Below, in pieces: positions 1 to 11,911 of a stretch of DNA of 64,000 nt; position 1 is the stretch's first letter; every line of letters begins with the position of its first letter. The DNA is from Endomychus coccineus. Lineage: Eukaryota > Arthropoda > Insecta > Coleoptera > Endomychidae. The notes beneath the pieces are model-generated. The model had not been told where the DNA came from and did not search any database. It saw only the letters and a list, made by a program, of their open reading frames with translations. Position numbers and translations under genes: made by a program. The stretch is taken from assembly GCA_958510875.1 (NCBI GenBank), contig OY294070.1:23489631-23553630 (forward strand), given 5' to 3'.

Positions 1-51
1 TTGTCGTGATAAACAATTTTACCCGAGAGAGCGCAACATAAACGACTTCCT

Positions 52-523
52 GTTATTTTTCGTTACGGAATTTCTTGATTCGGTCGTCGCGCTCAAAGCC
101 CGCGATAAAAGCTATATGCGATATATGCAATAGCTTAATAGAAACAGGTACTCTCAGGTCTCTGCTACGCACGTCTAACGTATAAACTCTAACTGCCGCG
201 TAGCGAGCTCCTAGAGGCATATGTCAAAATGATTTCGTTCGTAGCTAATTACATAGGACGTCTGGAGTTCATGCAATTATGTTTTTAGTTAATTCGAACC
301 TTCTAGTTTCGATAGGCCACGTGAAAATTCCGGAGTCTAAAGCCCTAGAGTGTTATAACATTCCTATAAAATAGCGAAATTTCTCACTTTTAGAAACTTC
401 AAATTAATTAATTAATTTGACACATGTTAGGTGCTTAGGTCTTACATTATTTTTCGTTACGAAATTTCTTGATTCGGTCGCCGCGCTCAAAGCCCGCGAT
501 AAAAGCTATATGCAATAGCTTAA
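52..523. repeat. Pair of ~78-base direct repeats
   Basis: The stretch 55-137 (TTTCTTGATTCGGTCG, CGCGCTCAAAGCCCGCGATA, ATGCAATAGCTTAA) recurs at 447-523 with few changes, about 390 bases apart. No protein domain recognised in the frame crossing the second copy (656-447, - strand). Confidence 0.7.
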
Positions 524-1328
524 AACTCCAATATCTAATAAAAAACTCCAGCAACAGATACATGCGCGGCCAATCCTGAAAGTTTTTTGACGCGACTAAC
601 GGAAGGTTAACTAAAGTATTTGTTGATGGTATAATTCTTTCAACCACATTAAACACTTAATTGTCAAAAGGACAAGATAGTGTTCAGGGTGTTTCATCAT
701 AAACAAGACGTATTATGAGCTGGGAAAAACTTGCTTGTACCCTTTTCTATATCCTTATGAATCTAACCTAGGGTATGTGAGTTGGACAGTCGCTCTAGTT
801 CGCCACTAAATAAATACATCAATAAGTAATTTACTCCTGTATCGAACCGATCAATCACTAAACATTTACACTGACATGCTACGAATCTGCTTGAACCATC
901 ATCAACATATTCTTCATATTTCCTGTATTTCCCCAAGGGCCAGTTGACCGACTGTCGGCTGTTTGCGATGAGTGATCATGTAAGTACATCCTCACCCTTG
1001 AACAACACTCTCGAGACCGCAGGATACGAGTATACAGACAAGGGTTATTCGAAAACGAATGGTACATATGTTGTGTTAAAAATAAGTAGCAATTTTCATC
1101 ATAGCATGTTTTTCTCTTCCAAATATTTGATACAATTCGATTCATGATTGTAATAGGATTAAAATTATCATAAACAAAAACAAATATGAATTGAATGCGA
1201 GATTAAAATTATATTAATAACAGTTACATCACTTCATATTTGAAGTTGCAATTCTATTGAATTTTTATATAGAATGGAAAAGAACAATAAAGAAATAACA
1301 GACGAGTAATCAATATAATATATACTGA
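524..1328. other. No recognisable feature
   Basis: Short reading frames on both strands (e.g. 944-1147, 879-1145 opposite strand) overlap each other, lack known motifs and are not supported as genes. AT-rich after 1150. Confidence 0.5.
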
Positions 1329-2570
1329 TATAATAAAGTAAAACAATTTTACTTTGTTTTTTATTACATATATTATAGACACAAATCGTGACTATAGTTT
1401 CGACACTAGCTGTCCATCACGTTATCAAGGCATCAAAAGGATGCTGTATTACACATCTAACATTTATTTATTCTATAGTTATTACTTCAATACCTTTGAA
1501 AATTTCTATTGATTCTAGTGTGTTTAATTTAAAGCCTCTACTCTCGTTATGTGAAATTTTAACTTTATCTAAATTTGGAAAAGTGTGCCCTGTTTCTAAA
1601 ATATGGTTAGGGGAAGATGAATCTGTTTCATTAAGTCCAAAAGATCGAAAGTGTTCCTTATATCTAATTCCTTTATTACGACTAGATCTACCGATGTAAA
1701 AGTTATCACACCCTGAACAGGTTAACTTATATACTCCAGGTTTATCAAATTAATTCGTTTTATCTTTAGCATTGAATAAAAAATAGGACAATTTATTTTG
1801 AGGTTTGAAGCTAACTTTCATATTATGTTTCGATAAAATGTCTGCAATTCTTTAACTTGCGGTACCAAAATATGCGAGGGAAACGTATTTTGATGAAGGA
1901 TCAGATTTTTTTGTAAAGGGATAGATACTTGATTAAGTTAATTTCTGCTTGTTTCTCTAAATTAATTTGGATATAAGTTGAGGTTGAAAACCATTGTTAA
2001 TGAGTATAACCTTGATTATATTCAATTCTTTATTCAGGTTTTCAGGAAAAAGAGGAAGTGAAAAGGCTCCATGTATCATTGAGTTGTATGCTGTTAATTT
2101 GTGACTACAGGAACTAAAAGATGAATTGACAATAGTTGTATTCGTGAATATAGGTTTTCCATAAATTTTGAAAGTAATGATATTATTATGGTGCATGAGG
2201 GTAAGGTCTATGAAATTTATTTTGTTATCTTTCTCAGTTTCTAAAGTAAACATAATGTTATTAATGAAGGATAAGAAAACATTCAATTATAGTGATGTAC
2301 CTTTGAAGAACAATAAAAGATCATCTAGATATCTAAACCAACACTGAATATCTTTTTTAGCTACATGGGAACTCATTATAGTTTCTTCAATATAAGACAT
2401 GGGAATATCTGCCAAAAGGGGACTTACTGGGGATCACATAGCTAATCCATTATTTTGTTATTAAATTGACAATAATTTCAATACGGGATTTGCATGTGAT
2501 TTTTTCATAATTTTCGATATTAAAAAAAATTTTGAATACATTCATATTGAGAAATTGGACATTACTATGT
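1329..2570 (-). mobile_element. Penelope-like element copy A1 (RT and GIY-YIG remnant)
   Basis: Reverse transcriptase plus GIY-YIG endonuclease of a Penelope-like retroelement, read on the - strand. RT pieces: SPLLADI and YLDDLLL (about 2290-2430), the latter the catalytic Y-x-D-D box. Next comes the open stretch 2286-1957 (INFIDLTL..., HGAFSLPLFPENLNKELN), then the GIY-YIG domain about 1745-1490 with GVYKLTCSGCDNFYIGRSSR. Stops and frame changes (e.g. a stop within the SPVSPLLADI block) show it is dead. The 3' end (1430-1361) has half of a hammerhead (GAAAC, UAUA loop, ACGAU kept; 5' core lost). It then runs into the TTTACTTTGTTTT terminal repeat also found near 9200, 54780 and 56360. Confidence 0.85.
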
Positions 2571-2589
2571 TCACATAACTTTTATTTGT

Positions 2590-2935
2590 AACTTCCCTCA
2601 ATTAAGTTTCAGCGTATTACGCCATTTATTCAACTACGGTCTTTGAAACAAGAGAAATTGAAAAAATTTCAATCTGAAGAAATTGCTCGATATTACCTTC
2701 ATTTCTTACACCACGTGAGCTCTCTTTATTGAAGAAGCAGTTGAGCTTTGTAAAATATTCTGCTTCACCTGAACAAAGTCTTTCAGACATCCCCAGATTA
2801 AATAATTCAAGGGTGGAAAGTCTGAGTAACGGGTTGGCCATTTAACAGGAGCATCCACCGATTAGAAAAAACTTGATGTAAACACCAAATAGTTCCTTAC
2901 ATTCCTAGCAAAATGCGGTGGAGCATCGTCTAGAT
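2590..2935 (-). pseudogene. Tc1/mariner-like transposase C-terminal remnant (split by hAT)
   Basis: - strand frames read QLDDAPPHFARNVRNYL (the DDAPPHF block, second catalytic Asp region), then KWPTRYSDFPPLNYLIWG and CLKDFV. This is the typical mariner-like order ending in the third catalytic region. Stops interrupt it. The hAT element is inserted just at the DDAPPHF block; the YQL codons lie on its far side (about 5244-5262). Confidence 0.6.
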
Positions 2936-5243
2936 CAGGGGTCACCAAACTACGGCCCGCCAGTGTCATCAATCCGGCCCGCGGCAGCTAATGGCTTATT
3001 GTTGATATTGTTATTGTGTTAAGTTGGATAAAAATGATAAGATGATGAATGATAACAACTCTGTTTTATTTACTAGCTGGGTAAAGCTTAATGACAAGTA
3101 TAATACGCAGAAAATTTAACTTTCAACTTTCTTAACAAATAATTGAAATGAATCTCACTAACATCATAAACATAATAACATATAAACACATAAACATTTA
3201 TCATATAAACATTATAACATATAAAATACTAATGAGATTTATGTGATTTGATTTTCCGCTGACAATAATTTGTAGTTGTGGACCAATTTTACTTGTACCA
3301 ATTATTAAAAGAGATTTAAAATGCTCATCAGTTAACTTACATCTGTAAACATTCTTTGTGTACTTCATTTTGGAGAATGTTTTCTCCAGAGCCATAGCAA
3401 GGGTATGACAACTGAGGCACTTGCCTCGGGCGCTATCACAAAAGGGGCGCCATGTCACGACAAAGTTCAACAATTTTTTGCAAAGAAAAAAACTTGGGCG
3501 ATGCAACGGAGCCCCAAGAAGAAGAAGTCGCTGCACTTAATATGATTATTATGTTTCTCGTCGAGTTTCTAGCAGCGATTCGACCTTTCTTCATTATTTA
3601 TTGTATATAATATGCTAATTAGGCGCAGTCTGTTTCAATAGAATAAACAAATGCTATTTTTGTCGATTTGAATAATAAGTCAGCCATATAAGGCGATATA
3701 AGGGTTGCGGTAAAGAATACTGCTTATAGATATTCAAAATTTCCCTCCTTTTTATGCGTTTCCAGCCTCCAAGTTTGTTCCGCTTGTTCCGTTTGTTCAT
3801 AGATCGGTCATTGAAAAAATACAAGTCTTATTATATCATTTTTGCAAATTTCAGAGGGGGAAGGGGCCAAAATTTTCAAAATTGCGTAGGGCGCCAGTAA
3901 AGCTTTCTACGACTCTGGTTTTCTCACACAAGTAAGTAGTACCAAGAACAGAAAACTGCACACGTACAAATTTATGCAAATTATCAAATTGTACCAGTGG
4001 AAGACTTATGAAATTCCAACAAAGATGAGTTTTTCCATAAAAGGTTCTTTTTATCAATGGCATTTTCAACTCCCTTGAAAATATCTTCCCCAGTAGTCGT
4101 GCCGTTAATACTATCAATATCAAGAAGTTCATACCTCTTATCTACTCCTCGAATAAAAATCAACACCTCACCATTATCTGACATATCCTTTGACTCATTC
4201 AAGGTAAAAGAAAACAACTCAAGGTGTCCAGTTTTGTCAGACAGTTGAGATGATATATTTTCTGCGATGTCTTCTACCCTCCGAGTCACAGTGTTTGTTG
4301 ACAAACAGACAGTTTTGAATAAATCCACCTTTTCGGGGCACATTCGGCTACTGCAATTACGCATTCTTTGATCATTTCTCCATCGGTGAATGCTGTTCCA
4401 CGTTTCGCAATTTTAAGGGCCACACGAAAGTTGGCACGAATTGCAGCCTCTTGAGTTTCATAAACAAAGATTGCTGCGATTTCAATCTGCTCTTCAATGC
4501 TTCAAATTTTTCTGTTCGCTATCTTCCTGTATATTTTGAGTAATTTTGAAAATCTTTTGTTTCACAATGACGTTTAATGTTATATTCTTTGAGAACGGCT
4601 ATGGTTTCATTGCAAATCAAACATAGTGCCTTCTTACTGGACTCAATTACGAAATATTGAAAGTTCCACTGATCTTTGAATGGTCTGCATTCACTGTCTA
4701 CTTTTCGCTTCTTCTCCATATTAGTGAATCACACACAAAAACATCAAGTCAAATCAAAATAATGTTACTAAGATGTCTGTTAAACACACACAAATACGTT
4801 TTATGTCACAACAGACATTTTAGCTTCCTCCGCCTTCCCTAGGCGGACTGACTCGCGGTCGCGTCGCTAACCTCTTTATACTCCAATTACTGCAATCTAG
4901 AATTGAGTGGAATTCACCAGAACTTTTTCGAAACGACGAGATTATTCGCGAATGTTTAATTTTTACCGCGCTATCTGTTAGTGATGAAGGGTACTACTAC
5001 TACATATTTCCACGTGTGACCACCAGGTGTCGTCAACTGTCGCGGTCGTAACAATGAAGTACAATAAGTTCGTAATAGTGATTGAACTAGCGAATTTAGC
5101 AATCGTATGCTCGTTCGGGGTGCGTACTCTGCGACTAGTCTAGAAATTATAGGGAATGACAGGAAAATCAAAACGGTTTTGGCTCCTGGAACTTACTGTA
5201 GTGAACAGTATGGCCCTAAGGCTGGAAAGTTTGGTGACCCCTG
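2936..5243 (-). mobile_element. hAT element with BED-finger transposase remnant, 8-bp target duplication
   Basis: Ends are 16-bp perfect inverted repeats CAGGGGTCACCAAACT / AGTTTGGTGACCCCTG, flanked by GTCTAGAT and GTCTAGTT (8 bp, one mismatch), as expected for hAT. On the - strand, 4719-4519 encodes a BED-type finger (CLICNET...KRHCETKDF; the second His is lost). After stops and a frameshift, 4364-3984 encodes FSFTLNESKDMSDNGEVLIF and GTTTGEDIFKGVENAI. This resembles the GTF2IRD2/ZBED-like hAT transposases. The catalytic Asp of the usual LDES motif is Asn, so it is dead. Most of the C-terminal half is missing. Confidence 0.85.
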
Positions 5244-5262
5244 GTCTAGTTGGTACTTCATA

Positions 5263-6800
5263 TTTCGTCTTACCTGTAGAGTAACACTCCTACGGTAACA
5301 CTAGACAATCACGATTCCATTTCTTACCAAATTAATTGTTACCAATCTATATTTTTCTTCATTCCTATTATAATCTTCCAAATATTCAATTTCAATGTAT
5401 TATCTGATTACAAAGCTTACTTTAAAAATTGCAAGATTTCATCAATAAAGTGTATATAAGCGATCGACTGAGGAAAAGTAGGAATTCGAACTTCACTTTC
5501 GCGTGTGCCTCGATCTGAATTATGAAAGTGAATTAATTGAACTAATTTCCAAATTATTTTTATGGTATGTATACTTTATTTGTTATTTATTTAAATAAGT
5601 ATTATTAAGTTTTAATTTTACCAATGTTGTTACTCTCAAATAACATTTAATTCGTCTCTAACAAGGATCCTCTGGGATACGCCAAGCCTCTCATCCCCAA
5701 ACTAATCTTCATTTAAAATCAATGTGGCAATAACATAGGAAATGAAGAATTACTCTAAAATGTCATTCTTCCATATGAATGGGCCTTTAGTCAAGCAACT
5801 TTTTCCACATTTAACCAAAATTGTATCTTATTACCGTTTCCGATATCCCCAATGATATACATCCTTATCTTGGGCACACTGTATACCGAATAAGTGAATT
5901 TCCACATTTACTGGATACAAGTTATATTGGCTGAAATAAAGATACGAGTTTCCGAAAGTACTGTCGGATAAACAACATTATTTCAACTCCCCGAACGTAC
6001 GTATTCTGACATATTAAAGTCAGGAATGCGAAATGCTCTAAAAAAAGCTCGCAAAAGGGTTGCATTTTATTACCGACGGACAAGGCGTATTCAATTAAAT
6101 CTGCAAGGAAACGACCAAACTCGAACGACCACAAAAACCAGATCACAAATTACGATTTCTGTTTCCATTTATACCCTTCCGAAGAGGCGGACAGCAGCAA
6201 GTATACGGGCAATTTTGGAGAAAAAATCCGCAAATGCAAGTAAGATCACAGGTGGCTGGTGGCATTAATGAGGCAATTTAAATGCATAACACGAGGGTCG
6301 CGACCGATCAGAACCGAAAGCTCCCGGGGGAAGGCGATGCCGACCCCTGGTGTCAAGTACAGGATTTGATGACAGTGTTTTAGAGCCCGCAGCTATTCTG
6401 CTGCCGCTCGGCTCGACCTCGCATGATTTTACTATGCTGCTTGGTTTTCATTGCTTTCTAGGACCTGACTCGCCTCCAAGAATGCCTATTAAGTTCTGAC
6501 CCGGACTGGGCTTGATCGATATGAATTTTTATTGTACTCATTGTTTTAAATATTAATGAATGGAGATTTGATCCTTTTAACAGGTTTAGATGAATAAACT
6601 TTTGAATTCATTATGTGACGTAGAAAGAATCCTTATCGTCAACTTATGAATAACCACCAATCTTTTGGCGATGAGTATTTATATCCGAAATTATGTATCT
6701 TTGATTAGATATACGTATGCAACGTTCGAAAATGGTATAAAACACCAAAACTCTAGTAACGGCAGTTACAAATTAAAATGATATTAAAATAGTAGTGTTT
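5263..6800. other. Intergenic, no gene recognised
   Basis: No coding domain seen. Near 5872-5888 the complement reads TATACAGTGTGCCCAAG, resembling the TACAGGGTG ends of foldbacks elsewhere in the window, but no partner arm was found. 6290-6360 is a small GC-richer patch. Confidence 0.4.
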
Positions 6801-6809
6801 AATTCAACA

Positions 6810-8086
6810 ACATGGATGAATTGAATAAAAGTTCTTGTACCACTTTTAGTAATAACAAAAAATTTAGAGGAAAAAAATGAAATTAGAAACAAAATATGTA
6901 ATATCTTGACAAATAAAAAGAATAAACAGAAAGCAGAAATAGGTATAGCAAAAAATCGTCTTTACTATCACACAAAAAAGACAGAAGCGTTCTAAGATGC
7001 TAACCCTCAAATATTAGTTTTGAACGCGTATAAACGTAATAAAACCGTTATAATGCATAGAAATAACTACGAAAACAAAATAGGAAACTTTTTGAATGAT
7101 GAAACAACTTACAAAAAATTAAAATCTGACCCTACATTATCAGTACAAAATAGCATGAATAAAAATAAATGAGTGGTACAAAAATAAGATAACCCCTATT
7201 GAATTGAAAAATAAATTAATTTGCCATAATGGGCAAGCACCTTATATCTCTATGGACTTCCGAAACTACTTAAAAGTGATATACCTTTATGACCCATTGT
7301 ACATACAATTTATCGAAATTCTTATGGAAATCTATCAATAATGTAATAGGGCAAAATGAATTTTATGTGAAAGACATGGCATTTTAATGAATTTATAAAA
7401 AATCAATCCGTACCCGTAGATCTTCAACGAATTTCCTTGGACGTTGATTCTTTGCTTTTACGAATATACCAGTCGTTTTGGCAATGAGTAGCATCAAAAA
7501 GCGTTGGGCAGAAATTAAAAACCACACCTTTACATCAATCTGAATTTTTAAATGTAGTACAGTTTTGTTTAGAATGCACTTATTTTCAATACGGTGAGCA
7601 ATATTTTGGACAAATATTCTGCACAGCAATTGGATCTCCTATTTCAGCTACTATTGCTAACCTGCCTGGAGGAATCTGTTATAAATTGATTAGACTTTCA
7701 ACTCGTATTCTTTAAACTGTATGTAGATGATAACCAACGATAAAATTCAGTACGTGATTAATATATTTAACAATTTCCACTGTAAACTTCAATCCACTTG
7801 TGAAATAGAAGTGAAAAGTGAAAATGATAAATTACCATAAAGTAACGGCTTCCACCATCGATTTTTTAATACAGATAAATTTATAACATAACCATACATT
7901 CCGGAGACCTCAGAGAAAATTAAGAAAAGTTGGAAAGCATGAAACAAATGTTGCGCCTAAACCTACTAATTGTGTTGGTAAATATTCTCCAAATCTAAAA
8001 CCTTTAATACCTAAAGATAAACAACTGAAACTGATTGTTCTGGTTTCTGTAGCGGCATTTATCGAGGAAAAACCTCCATTGCCGTA
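6810..8086 (+). mobile_element. Penelope-like element family C, decayed RT
   Basis: Read in broken frames on the + strand: AIGSPISATIANL (about 7627-7665), LYVDD (about 7719-7733) and KIQYVINIFNNFHCKL (about 7744-7790), then a TFRRPQR-like tail near 7900. These are RT motifs 4 and 5 and the following connector of Penelope-like RTs. Many stops and frameshifts. The copy is cut at 8087 by an inverted-repeat element. The opposite-strand frame 7910-8362 is a shadow. Confidence 0.6.
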
Positions 8087-8770
8087 AAGGTCCGTTTTCA
8101 CGCTCATGCAATTTGCGCAAATTGATTTGTGCAAGCCAATTGGCACAAGTAAATTGTTGCATGAGAACCAAAATCGTTCACTTGTACAAGCAAAATTATT
8201 TGACTTGAGTAAAATCTGGCCGGTCAGATAATTTGCATGTGGTTGGCACAAATGCATGAACGTGTAAACGACACTCCAACTCGACGCATGCTCAGTAGTA
8301 GCGTCTTCTATCCTGACCTGCAACCTGCACGTGACTTTTGTATTTTCGGTGTTCTGTGACACCGTGCTGTTATCTACATAATTATTTTGTCTGTGTTGTA
8401 TGTTGGTTATTAAACAATGTCAAAACAACAGGATTCATTACAAAATTTATTGAGCTGTATAAAAAATTTCTGCGGTCTTCTTGGTTTTTTCTTTTTTGGC
8501 ACTTTTAACTTTTCAATTAAACAAACACCAGCTAGTGCTAACAACTCGTCTTCGTGGTCCATCGTAATTTTTGTTCAAACACGCGACACTCACCGATATC
8601 TGTAGTGGTGAACAAATTAGTGTAAATAGACTGACCCGTTTTAAAAAAATATCTTCAACTTGCGCAAATTGCATGAGCGTGAAAATGGACCTCGAAATTC
8701 AGTTTTATTTGTGCAAACTGGCATGCACAAATCAACTTGCGCAAATTGCATGAGCGTGAAAACGGACCTT
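8087..8770. mobile_element. MITE-like element with ~35-bp TIRs
   Basis: Left end AAGGTCCGTTTTCACGCTCA is repeated inverted at the right end (TGAGCGTGAAAACGGACCTT). The inverted similarity continues through CAATTTGCGCAA. Flanks read CCGTA and CCGTT, a possible 4-5-bp target duplication. A - strand frame inside starts MDHEDELLALAG, faintly like the acidic N-terminus of HARBI-type proteins, so a Harbinger origin is possible but weak. It is inserted into PLE sequence. Confidence 0.6.
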
Positions 8771-8779
8771 CCGTTCTGG

Positions 8780-9060
8780 CACCTGACCATGCTGTTGCGT
8801 GAACATGTGCGAAGTGAAATTTTCGAGGATGAGTATCCAAATGTTGGGAAGGTAAAAGGTTAAGGTTTAGATTATGGGGATGTTTTAGCATTCCTATCGC
8901 TTCACGAATTTTTCCCTTATTGATGTTTGGAGCTCGGGCTAGGATTCCAATATTTTCGAAAAAGATTTGATGATTAGTGTCAAACATGTGTTCCGCAAGT
9001 GTGGATCTACTGTCACGGAGCCTTGTACAGCGCTCAATATTAAATTGTTTAGATTGCGAT
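8780..9060 (-). mobile_element. PLE C-terminal (GIY-YIG end) fragment
   Basis: On the - strand the frame reads LRDSRSTLAEHMFDTNHQIF, then ILARAPNINKGKIREAIGML and KHPHNLN. This is the segment after the GIY-YIG core in many insect PLEs (His-rich turn, then R-x-IREAIE...KHP). Only the C-terminal part remains. Confidence 0.55.
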
Positions 9061-9186
9061 GAAATTTATACTGAACTCTCTAGAAAATATTTACAAAAAA
9101 GAGTGTATGGTCAGTACTAGAAGCAAAAACTAAGAAAATTATACAGCCCTTGCTAATCATTGTTTTGATTTTATAACCATCAATTT

Positions 9187-9310
9187 GATTGATATAATAA
9201 AATAAAACACTTTCACTTGGTTTTTATCACATATATTATAGAAACAAATCCAGTCTACATAAATGATAGAAAACAAAGTAAAAGTGTTTTATTTTATTAT
9301 TTCAATATGA
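9187..9310. repeat. Solo inverted terminal repeat of PLE family A
   Basis: Two arms facing each other around about 40 bases: TAATAAAATAAAACACTTTC near 9198 and its inverse near 9290. The same sequence bounds the PLE at 54770-56390, so this looks like paired element ends without the coding part. Confidence 0.6.
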
Positions 9311-9319
9311 TAAATTATC

Positions 9320-9945
9320 ACAAAGTAATGGCTTCCACAAATGAATCAATTCGATTACAAAACTGTTAATATTTCAACTAAATAAACCTGGGAATGATTT
9401 ACATTAAGCATGACTCTAAGTCTGTAAATCATGGAACAGACGTTCAATCATCAAGTCAAATTTATACTTAATTAGTCAAAACCCTTGCAAATTCCTACAT
9501 GCCTCTTTATAATGTTAAAAGTATAATAAGGTCTGACAAACTTTTTCTATTGCCTCATAAATCTTTAACATCTGGCTCGAAAGTGGATACTTGAGCGTTA
9601 TATTTTTTGTTTTCAGTCGTATACAAACTGTGTTTGACATGACTTCGTATATTATATGAAAATTGCTGTAGATTCTTAATACGTATTCATATACTTGAAA
9701 CATTAATGTTTTACAATTTCGATTATTCGTGTTTCTGTTCATTTCGGTGACGTGGGCATTTTTAATTGAAATTGGTGCAAATAAGGACGCTTTCTGCTGA
9801 TACAATTGGTTTTTAAAAATCCCGTTTTAGACTTAATACGTCTTCTGATGATGGTCGTAAGACCGAAACTTACGTAAAAAGGAAAATAACAAGCATATGT
9901 GTTAGTGTGACCTATTTCCCGAGAATTTATACATAACATGTTAAT
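9320..9945 (+). repeat. PLE terminal repeat, partner of 42490-43180
   Basis: About 620 bases alignable by eye with 42490-43180: shared GGTCGTxAGACCGAAAC, GTGTTAGTGTGACCTATTTCCC and several longer blocks. The hammerhead at 9840 sits near the 3' end in both copies. Reading frames here are not conserved between the copies, so it is non-coding element end. Confidence 0.7.
9840..9882 (+). ncRNA. Decayed hammerhead motif of the 43093 family
   Basis: Core CUGAUGA 9845-9851, stem II GGUC/GACC with loop GUAA, GAA 9865-9867 and stem III AC/GU are intact. Stem I is mostly lost because the 3' strand reads AAAAGG where the copy at 43131 reads AAGACU. Confidence 0.5.
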
Positions 9946-11127
9946 CGATAAAATTTAGTCCATATTCTCCATGCCAAATCAAAATTTAATATGGATTATA
10001 TACTGTTCAAGAAATAACATATCCAGAAACATAGCGTAGCATTTCAGAAGGATGATTTCGATCTTGTTGATACAACAGCTTCACATACCAGGTAGAAATG
10101 TTGAGTGACACTTTCAAGGAAGTCACTGTAGACGGTCAGAAATAACACCTTCTGTTGTTCCAACCCAACAGTTTGACATCAACAGGCACACTGCCTCCAG
10201 TACAGTATTCAAGCATATATAAGGGAACGGAAGTGATGCGTGAAGCTTGTGTTCCTGACAGCATATCTGCTCCAGACAGAATCACACACGCATAATACAC
10301 AAGTCCACTAATGTGAATATGTGCGTATCGCAACTCAGCCAGAGTCACACGCTTGATAAAATTGCGCCCTTTCCTGCATCCTCAAGATAAGGCCTTAGAG
10401 CGGCGCGTCCCCATTCCTCTTATAGCGAATAATGCGACTTTTTAATTATATCTTCCGTAAGTTCGATTCGACTTAGGTTGCGTTATACGTTCACGTATTC
10501 AAAACGCACGATACGTTGTTATACGGAGTAAGAAACTTTTTAAGATGCGCGACCGCAAAGTAAATCTTCCGACTGCCGACTATTAAACTTGAAATGATGT
10601 ATTAAGATTAGATTATTTAAGCGCAAAAGTATGCATCTTTTTACATCTTCCATCATTAACAGATGGAACGTAGAGTCGTGAGATAAAAACCTCGAACGTA
10701 ACAAATCATATTTCTCGCTGAAGGAAAATAAATCTCAAAATCGATAAAAAATACATAGCAATGATGAAAGAGCTATATTAACATCATTCCATACAATCCG
10801 AAGCTGACCAGGAAACACGAGTGCATAAAACCAAATTTCTGTTAATATGGGGTGTGGCAAAATATACCCAGCCATGGTATATTGTTTTCCGACGACCACA
10901 TGCGAAAATGACACATAGCACACTATTTAGTTACTTCGAAAATGACAAATATCACCATAGAGATGAAAAGTTAAATATCACACTAGAGTGATATGTGTAT
11001 CTATAGCTATATGTATTGCATAATGGAAATGAAGTGTGCTTTGAAATTAATATTGCGAAAACGTCAGATAAACTTTAGAAGTGTCAGTTTTGCATTTGCA
11101 TCATTCTTATGATGCTGATGATGATGA
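9946..11127. other. Intergenic, no gene recognised
   Basis: Short unrelated frames only (e.g. 10136-10348, 10735-10923 on the - strand). A short GAT-rich run at 11111-11128 precedes the Crypton remnant. Confidence 0.4.
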
Positions 11128-11911
11128 TTAAATTTACTGCCTGAAAAGTCCAAAAGAAGGTACGAATACGCTTACGATCAATTTCTTTCATGGCGGAGAA
11201 ATAAGGAAATAAGAAGCTCCTTTTCTGAAAACGTTTTGCTTGCATACATGGGTGAACTTTCCAATAGAATCCAATGCTTATGGACTAATTATTCTATGTT
11301 GCGTACCACTTTATCCATTCACCACAATGTAGATATCTCCAAATATAGTAAACTTAAGGCATTTAAAAAAAGGAAAAGTGACGGATATAAACAGAAAAAA
11401 GCTAAAATTTTGACGCAACAAGAAATTTGTTAATTTATAAATAAAACTTCCGATGAGATTCATTTACTTACAAAGGTAAGTCATCGGTATTTAAACAAAG
11501 TCTATATATTTATTTAATTATGTTTTTTTTTAGGTTGTGTTGGTTATGGGTATATCTGGTGCATGTGGCAAGCAAGAACTTATCCAGTTATGTATAAATA
11601 GCATTGAAGATTTGGGGACTGCGGCTGTCATTCAAATTAATAATACAAAAAATAAATGCTGTCGCAAGTTCACTATTACTGGAAACTTTTATAGCGTATA
11701 TAAAAAATATGCCAATCTAAGACCGCCAACTACCGAAACACGCTTTTTTCTTAATTATAGAGACCAAAAATGCACAAAACAAGTAGTGGGCATTAACAAA
11801 ATTGGAAATATACCTAGAGTAGTGGCTAAATTTTTGAATCTAAAGAATCCTGAAAAATACACAGGGCACTCATTTCGCCGTTCTTCTGCTACTATATTAG
11901 TAGATAATGAT

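Noticed and set aside
447..656. 69-codon - strand frame beginning MFNVVERIIP
   Set aside because: No recognised domain; half of it lies in a direct repeat. Not enough to call a gene.
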